From contig OZ024861.1 in the NCBI GenBank assembly GCA_964017155.1, positions 25,562,713 through 25,626,712 on the forward strand: 64,000 nt of DNA. The letters run 5' to 3'. Below are positions 1 through 9,012 of this stretch, one piece after another. How positions within the stretch are numbered: position 1 is the stretch's first letter; each line of letters starts with the position of its first letter. The position numbers and the translations under genes are program-made. This DNA is from Oasisia sp. SBJ-2009 (taxonomy: Eukaryota; Annelida; Polychaeta; Sabellida; Siboglinidae). Under the pieces are notes generated by a model. The model worked only from the letters and a program-made list of their open reading frames with translations. It had not been told where the DNA came from and searched no databases.

Positions 1-108
1 TGATCACTGTAGCATATGCTATTGTTTTTAAGGCAATGTATCAACATACGCATTCGATCTCCGTCACTACCTAGATACAAATCTGCGTGCCGAGAAATGT
101 GTGACTGC

Positions 109-114
109 AATAAA
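109..114 (+). terminator. Candidate poly(A) hexamer AATAAA, first of two per unit
   Basis: AATAAA in GCAATAAATATTGG. No clear GT-rich element follows within 30 bases, so it is weaker than the site at 840. Unit 26 has AATCAA here. I found no TTTATT, so the minus strand offers no AATAAA; if the array is transcribed, the plus strand is the better candidate. Confidence 0.3.
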
Positions 115-674
115 TATTGGTCTCAAAACATCGAATGATCTCTACACTTGTCTCAGAAGGAACACATGCCAAATGCGTACACTTGAGTTACACTATTGCA
201 ATGAATGAGGCACTTGTGTAGGTTGCCTTTGCATGCTGATTCCTAAGTATGCTGTTTCCAGTCGAGATGAATGCGTTTTGCTGGGTGTCATGACGGTCAA
301 AGAATCGTCTACTCAACTGTATTGAGTGGGTGTATGTGTACATGCGAGAATGTGTGTGGCATTCGCCGCGCCAATGGTGCTTATGCATATCAATGTTACG
401 ATACTTTCCGCGGTGCGATCTCGGCCTCTTACACAAGTTTCGTTTCATATGCATTATTTTGCCTCATATTTTGACATTACGTATCTTGATATACATCATA
501 TAGCGTGCAAAATAGCTCGATCAATCGTCTGAGTAAAACGTTTCGATTGCGAGAACTGCAACATTAAAACTAATGTCCTCTCGCACTAGCTGTGATACAT
601 ATATCGATGTCATGCTATCGTTGATTTGATTCTTCCAGTGATCGGCCTACATTATCATCTACCTCAACATGTTG

Positions 675-681
675 TATAAAT
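675..681 (+). promoter_or_regulatory. TATA-like TATAAAT
   Basis: TTGTATAAATCAAAT occurs once per unit and is changed to TTGCATAAATC in unit 26. It sits about 340 bases before the CpG-rich cluster, outside the usual TATA distance from it. AT-rich sequence makes chance occurrence likely. A second TATATAA lies at 2106-2112. Confidence 0.2.
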
Positions 682-818
682 CAAATAACTTGATAAAAAC
701 AACGCTTCACCCACTGTCGAATGACTGTTCCGCATCGCCAATCTTCACATCATCGGGCCTGGTCGGTCAGTAATGCTGCCAGAAGTCGTCGGCCATGTGT
801 CGCTGTATCTTCACCGGG

Positions 819-871
819 CTCAGGCACCTGAGAAAAAACAATAAAAGAGCGTTACAGTGTGCACGGTGTCT
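819..871 (+). terminator. Candidate poly(A) site with upstream inverted repeat
   Basis: The order is a 14-base inverted repeat CTCAGGCACCTGAG (819-832), then AATAAA (840-845), a CA dinucleotide (855-856) and a GT-rich stretch GTGTGCACGGTGTCT (857-871). Hexamer, CA cleavage position and downstream GU-rich element match the known layout of animal polyadenylation sites on the plus strand. It lies about 150-180 bases before the motif cluster, so it could end the transcript of the preceding unit. The AATAAA is intact wherever I checked. The bases after it vary in units 15, 20, 21 and 29. Confidence 0.5.
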
Positions 872-1018
872 AACAAAATTGAAAACAGCAGGCTCAATTC
901 TTACATATGCCCACATTCCGTCACCCCACTGGCGTCAAAGACGCAAATCCCACCGCGATGCGGTCGAGATTACACTAAAGAAACTGGCATCTGTCGCCAG
1001 CATTCGGCTGCGCGGCAC

Positions 1019-1130
1019 AATAATGGCGGCAAACCGGAAGACGCGCCACAACAATACCGTGACGTCACGACAATACGGCAGACGCGCCATTTTCGTTCCT
1101 GGCGACGTCAGATTTCAAGATGGCGACGCC
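1019..1130 (+). promoter_or_regulatory. CpG-rich CRE/ETS/YY1-like motif cluster, present in every complete unit
   Basis: In 112 bases one reads AATAATGGCGGC (1019-1030, YY1-like), ACCGGAAG (1033-1040, ETS core), GTGACGTCAC (1059-1068, perfect 10-base CRE palindrome), CGCCATTTTC (1085-1094, YY1-like on the minus strand), GCGACGTCAG (1102-1111, CRE-like) and CAAGATGGCG (1116-1125, YY1-like). The stretch is dense in CpG while the surrounding unit is AT-richer. This combination is known from TATA-less housekeeping promoters and from transcribed macrosatellites in animals. In every complete unit the CRE position starts 89 bases before the G-run, so all 28 can be found from the G-run positions given under the units. 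That it drives transcription is inference. Confidence 0.6.
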
Positions 1131-1147
1131 TTTGATCTAAGCAAACT

Positions 1148-1161
1148 GGGGGGGGGGGGGG
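1148..1161 (+). repeat. Variable G homopolymer (unit 1: 14 G)
   Basis: Every complete unit has a G-run at this place, preceded by AAACT (ACACT in units 3 and 4) and followed by CGCTTTC, or by CTTTC in units 4, 6, 8 and 10. Lengths in units 1-28 are 14, 11, 18, 11, 14, 12, 10, 11, 14+T+4, 11, 12, 12, 12, 12, 16, 10, 17, 15, 11, 13, 9+A+5, 9, 16, 13, 10, 9, 14 and 10. Replication slippage is the known cause of such variation. Runs of this length can fold as G-quadruplex. Base-calling error in a homopolymer may account for part of the spread. Confidence 0.9.
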
Positions 1162-1200
1162 CGCTTTCTTCCACTTTTACTTCGTTCTTTCAATGTTTTA
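1162..1200 (+). other. Pyrimidine-rich tract next to the G-run
   Basis: Directly after the G-run the plus strand turns to C/T-rich sequence with few purines (CGCTTTCTTCC, then TTTTACTTCGTTCTTTC). The unit thus switches from all-purine to nearly all-pyrimidine at one point. One T/A is missing at TGTTTTACTTGCG in units 2, 18 and 19. Function unknown; the strand asymmetry could favour unusual DNA structure. Confidence 0.5.
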
Positions 1201-1223
1201 CTTGCGCTAGCCTATTTCGCAAT

Positions 1224-1232
1224 AAGGTACAC
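1224..1232 (+). other. Candidate 5' splice site AAG|GTACAC
   Basis: AAGGTACAC follows the motif cluster and G-run by about 65 bases, where a short first exon could end. In units 25 and 26 the sequence is AAGGTAAAC, closer to the GTAAGT consensus. A second donor-like CAAGGTGCGTGG lies at 1306-1317 (CAAG|GTGCGT). Confidence 0.25.
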
Positions 1233-1997
1233 ACATAGGACTACAGTTGTATTATGGTACAACGGCCTTTGCGACATTCGGGTACTTTTTATGCACGATG
1301 CAAGTCAAGGTGCGTGGCGTATAACACCGATTAGATTCAACAATGTCAGACTCTCTCCGTTAATGTTTAGACCAAAGATATCAGGCCTGCTGCGTCCGCG
1401 CGTATTAAAACCACTACACTACCGTACCCGCGCCTCTCGTAATGAAGTTTCAAACGTTGGAGCAATTGTGGTTGGCTTGCATTCTACGCAAGTGCCTAAT
1501 TCATGTCGGAAATGGAACCGAATATTCATATTCTTGTTCTCATTCACAGTACACTGTATATGGTGCATACCACTCTTCGATGAGTTGTCTCAATGTCTCA
1601 AGCAGCTTTCCACCTATGCCTAGGCAAATAGATGTTTGGACAGTATCTAATTTAACATTCGTACTGCTGAGCTTCAAACTACTACACTCAACGACAGAAG
1701 TTCCCTTCATTGTGTTGGCAATCTACTCTCTGCGATCTGGAACTCTAAAACGTGTTAACGGCGACGCCACGAGGGATGTATGCAGGCTGCGCAAAGATGT
1801 ATCGGAAGCATTATATGCCATTTCATGCGATAAAAGACGTTCGTTCGCATACAGGCTAGATTTACTCTGTAGTGTAATACTCTTTGTAGGGTGTACAATG
1901 TGTGTAGCTAGCTCAACATCAATGATCACATGATGCGACCATTGCATTGCCTGTTAGTTGCTTTGTGGTTTCGTTTTCATTATTGAACTTGCGACAT

Positions 1998-2018
1998 GTC
2001 TGCTCTTTGGTTTCAGGT
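1998..2018 (+). other. Candidate 3' splice site
   Basis: GTCTGCTCTTTGGTTTCAG followed by GT: a pyrimidine-rich tract ending in CAG at 2014-2016. The dinucleotide and tract fit the animal acceptor consensus. It is present in all copies. The nearest upstream donor-like sites are AAG|GTACAC (GT at 1227-1228) and CAAG|GTGCGT (GT at 1310-1311). A spliced transcript using these would remove about 700-800 bases. A weaker acceptor, TTTGATTCTTCCAG, ends at 638. Confidence 0.3.
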
Positions 2019-2440
2019 CTTCCTATTTGAGTCCGAAGTGTGAGCGACACACAGACCCTCTGAGAATGCGACGAGCGAGTAGTGATGAAGCCCACGCATG
2101 TCTAGTATATAATTTCGTAGTTGTCTGGGTAGTTTGGAACAACATTTGTTTTCTCGTGTGGCTCTTCGCCTTCACTGTTATGTCTAGCTTTTGGCGTTAC
2201 CTGTTTGTCGGCATAGCGCTCACGACATGGCCAAAGAGCTGGCCTGTTGGCACTGATCACTGTAGCATATGCTATTGTTTCCAAGGCAATGTATCAACAT
2301 ACGCATTCGATCTCCGTCACTACCTAGATACAAATCTGCGTGCCGAGAAATGTGTGACTGCAATAAATATTGGTCTCAAAACATCGAATGATCTCTACAC
2401 TTGTCTCAGAAGGAACACATGCCAAATGCGTACACTTGAG

Positions 2441-2707
2441 TTACACTATTGCAATGAATGAGGCACTTGTGTAGGTTGCCTTTGCATGCTGATTCCTAAG
2501 TATGCTGTTTCCAGTCGAGATGAAGGCGTTTTGCTGGGTGTCATGACGGTCAAAGAATCGTCTACTCAACTGTATTGAGTGGGTGTATGTGTACATGCGA
2601 GAATGTGTGTGGCATTCGCCGCGCCAATGGTGCTTATGCATATCAATGTTACGATACTTTCCGCGGTGCGATCTCGGCCTCTTACACAAGTTTCGTTTCA
2701 TATGCAT
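2441..2707 (-). other. Recurrent 88-codon minus-strand ORF, function unsupported
   Basis: Present in all 29 copies of this part of the unit (starting MHMKRNLCKR, ending SFIAIV). Only a few copies differ, each by an amino-acid change: W to S in units 7 and 9, and single changes in units 20, 21 and 28. Its persistence is expected from the high identity of the array. It overlaps plus-strand frames, shows no domain and has no AATAAA on its strand. I list it only because it is the most regular minus-strand frame. Confidence 0.15.
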
Positions 2708-2921
2708 TATTTTGCCTCATATTTTGACATTACGTATCTTGATATACATCATATAGCGTGCAAAATAGCTCGATCAATCGTCTGAGTAAAACGTTTCGAT
2801 TGCGAGAACTGCAACATTAAAACTAATGTCCACTCGCACTAGCTGTGATACATATATCGATGTCATGCTATCGTTGATTTGATTCTTCCAGTGATCGGCC
2901 TACATTATCATCTACCTCAAC

Positions 2922-4184
2922 ATGTTGTATAAATCAAATAACTTGATAAAAACAACGCTTCACCCACTGTCGAATGACTGTTCCGCATCGCCAATCTTCA
3001 CATCATCGGGCCTGGTCGGTCAGTACTGCTGCCAGAAGTCGTCGGCCATGTGTCGCTGTATCTTCACCGGGCTCAGGCACCTGAGAAAAAACAATAAAAG
3101 AGCGTTACAGTGTGCACGGTGTCTAACAAAATTGAAAACAGCAGGCTCAATTCTTACATATGCCCACATTCCGTCACCCCACTGGCGTCAAAGACGCAAA
3201 TCCCACCGCGATGCGGTCGAGATTACACTAAAGAAACTGGCATCTGTCGCCAGCATTCGGCTGCGCGGCACAATAATGGCGGCAAACCGGAAGACGCGCC
3301 ACAACAATACCGTGACGTCACGACAATACGGCAGACGCGCCATTTTCGTTCCTGGCGACGTCAGATTTCAAGATGGCGACGCCTTTGATCTAAGCAAACT
3401 GGGGGGGGGGGCGCTTTCTTCCACTTTTACTTCGTTCTTTCAATGTTTTCTTGCGCTAGCCTATTTCGCAATAAGGTACACACATAGGACTACAGTTGTA
3501 TTATGGTACAACGGCCTTTGCGACATTCGGGTACTTTTTATGCACGATGCAAGTCAAGGTGCGTGGCGTATAACACCGATTAGATTCAACAATGTCAGAC
3601 TCTCTCCGTTAATTTTTAGATCAAAGATATCAGGCCTGCTGCGTCCGCGCGTATTAAAACCACTACACTACCCTACCCGCGCCTCTCGTAATGAAGTTTC
3701 AAACGTTGGAGCAATTGTGGTTGGCTTGCATTCTACGCAAGTGCCTAATTCATGTCGGAAATGGAACAGCATATATTCATATTCTTGTTCTCATTCACAG
3801 TACACTGTATATGGTGCATACCACTCTTCGATGAGTTGTCTCAATGTCTCAAGCAGCTTTCCACCTATGCCTAGGCAAATAGATGTTTGGACAGTATCTA
3901 ATTTAACATTCGTACTGCTGAGCTTCAAACTACTACACTCAACGACAGAAGTTCCCTTCATTGTGTTGGCAATCTACTCTCTGCGATCTGGAACTCTAAA
4001 ACGTGTTAACGGCGACGCCACGAGGGATGTATGCAGGCTGCGCAAAGATGTATCGGAAGCATTATATGCCATTTCATGCGATAACAGACGTTCGTTCGCA
4101 TACAGGCTAGATTTACTCTGTAGTGTAATACTCTTTGTAGGGTGTACAATGTGTGTAGCTAGCTCAACATCAATGATCACATGA
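2922..4184 (+). other. Longest ORF (420 codons, unit 2), chance fusion of frames
   Basis: It starts MLYKSNNLIK and runs through the inverted repeat, the poly(A)-like site, the motif cluster and the G-run, read as glycines. It is open only because unit 2 has CAGTAC instead of CAGTAA, an 11-base G-run and a one-base loss in TGTTTTCTTGCG. Other copies break the frame at one or more of these places. The related long frames at 12062-13198 and 41394-42461 arise from different indel combinations. No known domain seen. Confidence 0.2.
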
Positions 4185-4711
4185 TGCGACCATTGCATTG
4201 CCTGTTAGTTGCTTTGTGGTTTCGTTTTCATATTGAACTTGCGACATGTCTGCTCTTTGGTTTCAGGTCTTCCTATTTGAGTCCGAAGTGTGAGCGACAC
4301 ACAGACCCTCTGAGAATGCGACGAGCGAGTAGTGATGAAGCCCACGCATGTCTAGTATATAATTTCGTAGTTGTCTGGGTAGTTTGGAACAACCTTTGTT
4401 TTCTCGTGTGGCTCTTCGCCTTCACTGTTATGTCTAGCTTTTGGCGTTACCTGTTTGTCGGCATAGCGCTCACGACATGGCCAAAGAGCTGGCCTGTTGG
4501 CAATGATCACTGTAGCATATGCTATTGTTTCCAAGGCAATGTATCAACATACGCATTCGATCTCCGTCACTACCTAGATACAAATCTGCGTGCCGAGAAA
4601 TATGTGACTGCAATAAATATTGGTCTCAAAACATCGAATGATCTCTACACTTGTCTCAGAAGGAACACATGCCAAATGAGTACACTTGAGTTACACTATT
4701 GCAATGAATGA
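4181..4711 (+). other. Recurrent 176-codon ORF, judged non-coding
   Basis: This frame spans the junction of units 2 and 3 and recurs across nearly all unit junctions. The hypothetical product starts MMRPLHCLLV, has hydrophobic stretches around residues 59-83 and 86-97 and a cysteine-rich CSICYC near 111-116. I recognise no family. Comparing copies I counted about 20 distinct amino-acid changes against 4 silent ones. Unit 10 has a stop at codon 118 (20303-20305), unit 24 a two-base loss and unit 1 a one-base gain. The frame also runs straight through the splice-acceptor-like site. This pattern fits neutral drift rather than a protein gene. Confidence 0.25.
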
Positions 4712-6763
4712 GGCACTTGTGTAGGTTGCCTTTGCATGCTGATTCCTAAGTATGCTGTTTCCAGTCGAGATGAATGCGTTTTGCTGGGTGTCATGACGGT
4801 CAAAGAATCGTCTACTCAACTGTATTGAGTGGGTGTATGTGTACATGCGAGAATGTGTGTGGCATTCGCCGCGCCAATGGTGCTTATGCATATCAATGTT
4901 ACGATACTTTCCGCGGTGCGATCTCGGCCTCTTACACAAGTTTCGTTTCATATGCATTATTTTGCCTCATATTTTGACATTACGTATCTTGATATACATC
5001 ATATAGCGTGCAAAATAGCTCGATCAATCGTCTGAGTAAAACGTTTCGATTGCGAGAACTGCAACATTAAAACTAATGTCCACTCGCACTAGCTGTGATA
5101 CATATATCGATGTCATGCTATCGTTGATTTGATTCTTCCAGTGATCGGCCTACATTATCATCTACCTCAACATGTTGTATAAATCAAATAACTTGATAAA
5201 AACAACGCTTCACCCACTGTCGAATGACTGTTCCGCATCGCCAATCTTCACATCATCGGGCCTGGTCGGTCAGTAATGCTGCCAGAAGTCGTCGGCCATG
5301 TGTCGCTGTATCTTCACCGGGCTCAGGCACCTGAGAAAAAACAATAAAAGAGCGTTACAGTGTGCACGGTGTCTAACAAAATTGAAAACAGCAGGCTCAA
5401 TTCTTACATATGCCCACATTCCGTCACCCCACTGGCGTCAAAGACGCAAATCCCACCGCGATGCGGTCGAGATTACACTAAAGAAACTGGCATCTGTCGC
5501 CAGCATTCGGCTGCGCGGCACAATAATGGCGGCAAACCGGAAGACGCGCCACAACAATACCGTCACGTCACGACAATACGGCAGACGCGCCATTTTCGTT
5601 CCTGGCGAAGTCAGATTTCAAGATGGCGACGCCTTTGATCTAAGCACACTGGGGGGGGGGGGGGGGGGCGCTTTCTTCCACTTTTACTTCGTTCTTTCAA
5701 TGTTTTACTTGCGCTAGCCTATTTCGCAATAAGGTACACACATAGGACTACAGTTGTATTATGGTACAACGGCCTTTGCGACATTCGGGTACTTTTTATG
5801 CACGATGCAAATCAAGGTGCGTGGCGTATATAACACCGATTAGATTCAACAATGTCAGACTCTCTCCGTTAATTTTTAGACCAAAGATATCAGGCCTGCT
5901 GCGTCCGCGCGTATTAAAACCACTACACTACCCTACCCGCGCCTCTCGTAATGAAGTTTCAAACGTTGGAGCAATTGTGGTTGGCTTGCATTCTACGCAA
6001 GTGCCTAATTCATGTCGGAAATGGAACAGCATATATTCATATTCTTGTTCCCATTCACAGTACACTGTATATGGTGCATACCACTCTTCGATGAGTTGTC
6101 TCAATGTCTCAAGCAGCTTTCCTCCTATGCCTAGGCAAATAGATGTTTGGACAGTATCTAATTTAACATTCGTACTGCTGAGCTTCAAACTACTACACTC
6201 AACGACAGAAGTTCCCTTCATTGTGTTGGCAATCTACTCTCTGCGATCTGGAACTCTAAAACGTGTTAACGGCGACGCCACGAGGGATGTATGCAGGCTG
6301 CGCAAAGATGTATCGGAAGCATTATATGCCATTTCATGCGATAAAAGACGTTCGTTCGCATACAGGCTAGATTTACTCTGTAGTGTAATACTCTTTGTAG
6401 GGTGTACAATGTGTGTAGCTAGCTCAACATCAATGATCACATGATGCGACCATTGCATTGCCTGTTAGTTGCTTTGTGGTTTCGTTTTCATATTGAACTT
6501 GCGACATGTCTGCTCTTTGGTTTCAGGTCTTCCTATTTGAGTCCGAAGTGTGAGCGACACACAGACCCTCTGAGAATGCGACGAGCGAGTAGTGATGAAG
6601 CCCACGCATGTCTAGTATATAATTTCGTAGTTGTCTGGGTAATTTGGAACAACCTTTGTTTTCTCGTGTGGCTCTTCGCCTTCACTGTTATGTCTAGCTT
6701 TTGGCGTTACCTGTTTGTCGGCATAGCGCTCACGACATGGCCAAAGAGCTGGCCTGTTGGCAC
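4504..6763 (+). repeat. Unit 3 (2260 bases, longest)
   Basis: G-run of 18 at 5651-5668, the longest uninterrupted run. AAATATGTGAC (near 4598) and CAAATGAGTAC (near 4673) are shared with unit 14. Both CRE-like sites are altered: GTCACGTCAC, and GAAGTCAG in place of GACGTCAG. A TA insertion near 5828 gives GCGTATATAACACC. TAAGCACACT is shared with unit 4. Marker CAGCATATATTC. Confidence 0.95.
5522..5633 (+). promoter_or_regulatory. Motif cluster of unit 3 with both CRE-like sites damaged
   Basis: The first site reads GTCACGTCAC (5562-5571) instead of GTGACGTCAC. The second reads GCGAAGTCAG instead of GCGACGTCAG. The ETS core and the three ATGGCG motifs are intact. The first change also occurs in units 6, 7, 8, 9, 10 and 19; the second is private to this unit. 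If the cluster is a promoter, this copy would test the CRE contribution. Confidence 0.5.
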
Positions 6764-9012
6764 TGATCACTGTAGCATATGCTATTGTTTCCAAGGCAAT
6801 GTATCAACATACGCATTCGATCTCCGTCACTACCTAGATACAAATCTGCGTGCCGAGAAATGTGTGACTGCAATAAATATTGGTCTCAAAACATCGAATG
6901 ATCTCTACACTTGTCTCAGAAGGAACACATGCCAAATGCGTACACTTGAGTTACACTATTGCAATGAATGAGGCACTTGTGTAGGTTGCCTTTGCATGCT
7001 GATTCCTAAGTATGCTGTTTCCAGTCGAGATGAATGCGTTTTGCTGGGTGTCATGACGGTCAAAGAATCGTCTACTCAACTGTATTGAGTGGGTGTATGT
7101 GTACATGCGAGAATGTGTGTGGCATTCGCCGCGCCAATGGTGCTTATGCATATCAATGTTACGATACTTTCCGCGGTGCGATCTCGGCCTCTTACACAAG
7201 TTTCGTTTCATATGCATTATTTTGCCTCATATTTTGACATTACGTATCTTGATATACATCATATAGCGTGCAAAATAGCTCGATCAATCGTCTGAGTAAA
7301 ACGTTTCGATTGCGAGAACTGCAACATTAAAACTAATGTCCACTCGCACTAGCTGTGATACATATATCGATGTCATGCTATCGTTGATTTGATTCTTCCA
7401 GTGATCGGCCTACATTATCATCTACCTCAACATGTTGTATAAATCAAATAACTTGATAAAAACAACGCTTCACCCACTGTCGAATGACTGTTCCGCATCG
7501 CCAATCTTCACATCATCGGGCCTGGTCGGTCAGTAATGCTGCCAGAAGTCGTCGGCCATGTGTCGCTGTATCTTCACCGGGCTCAGGCACCTGAGAAAAA
7601 ACAATAAAAGAGCGTTACAGTGTGCACGGTGTCTAACAAAATTGAAAACAGCAGGCTCAATTCTTACATATGCCCACATTCCGTCACCCCACTGGCGTCA
7701 AAGACGCAAATCCCACCGCGATGCGGTCGAGATTACACTAAAGAAACTGGCATCTGTCGCCAGCATTCGGCTGCGCGGCACAATAATGGCGGCAAACCGG
7801 AAGACGCGCCACAACAATACCGTGACGTCACGACAATACGGCAGACCCGCCATTTTCGTTCCTGGCGACGTCAGATTTCAAGATGGCGACGCCTTTGATC
7901 TAAGCACACTGGGGGGGGGGGCTTTCTTCCACTTTTACTTCGTTCTTTCAATGTTTTACTTGCGCTAGCCTATTTCGCAATAAGGTACACACATAGGACT
8001 ACAGTTGTATTATGGTACAACGGCCTTTGCGACATTCGGGTACTTTTTATGCACGATGCAAATCAAGGTGCGTGGCGTATAACACCGATTAGATTCAACA
8101 ATGTCAGACTCTCTCCGTTAATTTTTAGACCAAAGATATCAGGCCTGCTGCGTCCGCGCGTATTAAAACCACTACACTACCCTACCCGCGCCTCTCGTAA
8201 TGAAGTTTCAAACGTTGGAGCAATTGTGGTTGGCTTGCATTCTACGCAAGTGCCTAATTCATGTCGGAAATGGAACAGCATATATTCATATTCTTGTTCT
8301 CATTCACAGTACACTGTATATGGTGCATACCACTCTTCGATGAGTTGTCTCAATGTCTCAAGCAGCTTTCCACCTATGCCTAGGCAAATAGATGTTTGGA
8401 CAGTATCTAATTTAACATTCGTACTGCTGAGCTTCAAACTACTACACTCAACGACAGAAGTTCCCTTCATTGTGTTGGCAATCTACTCTCTGCGATCTGG
8501 AACTCTAAAACGTGTTAACGGCGACGCCACGAGGGATGTATGCAGGCTGCGCAAAGATGTATCGGAAGCATTATATGCCATTTCATGCGATAAAAGACGT
8601 TCGTTCGCATACAGGCTAGATTTACTCTGTAGTGTAATACTCTTTGTAGGGTGTACAATGTGTGTAGCTAGCTCAACATCAATGATCACATGATGCGACC
8701 ATTGCATTGCCTGTTAGTTGCTTTGTGGTTTCGTTTTCATATTGAACTTGCGACATGTCTGCTCTTTGGTTTCAGGTCTTCCTATTTGAGTCCGAAGTGT
8801 GAGCGACACACAGACCCTCTGAGAATGCTACGAGCGAGTAGTGATGAAGCCCACGCATGTCTAGTATATAATTTCGTAGTTGTCTGGGTAGTTTGGAACA
8901 ACCTTTGTTTTCTCGTGTGGCTCTTCGCCTTCACTGTTATGTCTAGCTTTTGGCGTTACCTGTTTGTCGGCATAGCGCTCACGACATGGCCAAAGAGCTG
9001 GCCTGTTGGCAC
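6764..9012 (+). repeat. Unit 4 (2249 bases)
   Basis: G-run of 11 at 7911-7921, followed directly by CTTTC because two bases (GC) of the usual CGCTTTC are missing. Units 6, 8 and 10 have the same state. Private changes: GCAGACCCGCC near 7846 and AATGCTACGAG near 8824. TAAGCACACT and CAAATCAAGG link it to unit 3. Marker CAGCATATATTC. Confidence 0.95.

Larger units (their letters stand above)
1..2253 (+). repeat. Unit 1 (2253 bases)
   Basis: G-run of 14 at 1148-1161. It carries a double change CC to TT at 28-29, shared only with unit 10. Private changes are GTCCTCTCGC near 576, ACCGTACCC near 1422 and one extra base in TTTTCATTATTGAAC near 1979, which shifts the frame of the 176-codon ORF. TTAATGTTTAG (near 1361) is shared only with unit 7. 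Subfamily marker: CCGAATATTC. Confidence 0.95.
2254..4503 (+). repeat. Unit 2 (2250 bases)
   Basis: G-run of 11 at 3401-3411. Rare variants GATGAAGGCG (near 2521), CAGTACTGCTG (near 3022), one-base-shorter TGTTTTCTTGCG (near 3443) and TTAGATCAAAG (near 3615) link it to unit 18. Private change: GATAACAGACG near 4080. Marker CAGCATATATTC. The CAGTAC variant removes a TAA stop and opens a 420-codon frame. Confidence 0.95.

Noticed and set aside
328..360. TG-rich stretch as a microsatellite
   Set aside because: GGTGTATGTGTACATGCGAGAATGTGTGTGG is irregular and shows no length variation between units.
967..978. GGTCGAGATTA as a tRNA-type B box
   Set aside because: It departs from GGTTCGANNCC at several positions and there is no A box at the right distance.
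796..1135. 92- and 136-147-codon plus-strand frames over the motif cluster as genes
   Set aside because: They overlap one another in different frames, cover the poly(A)-like site and the G-run, end at different places according to G count, and show no domain.
1723..1947. 74-codon and 60-codon minus-strand frames
   Set aside because: Short, overlapping plus-strand frames, with amino-acid-changing differences between copies and no recognised motif; persistence follows from array identity.
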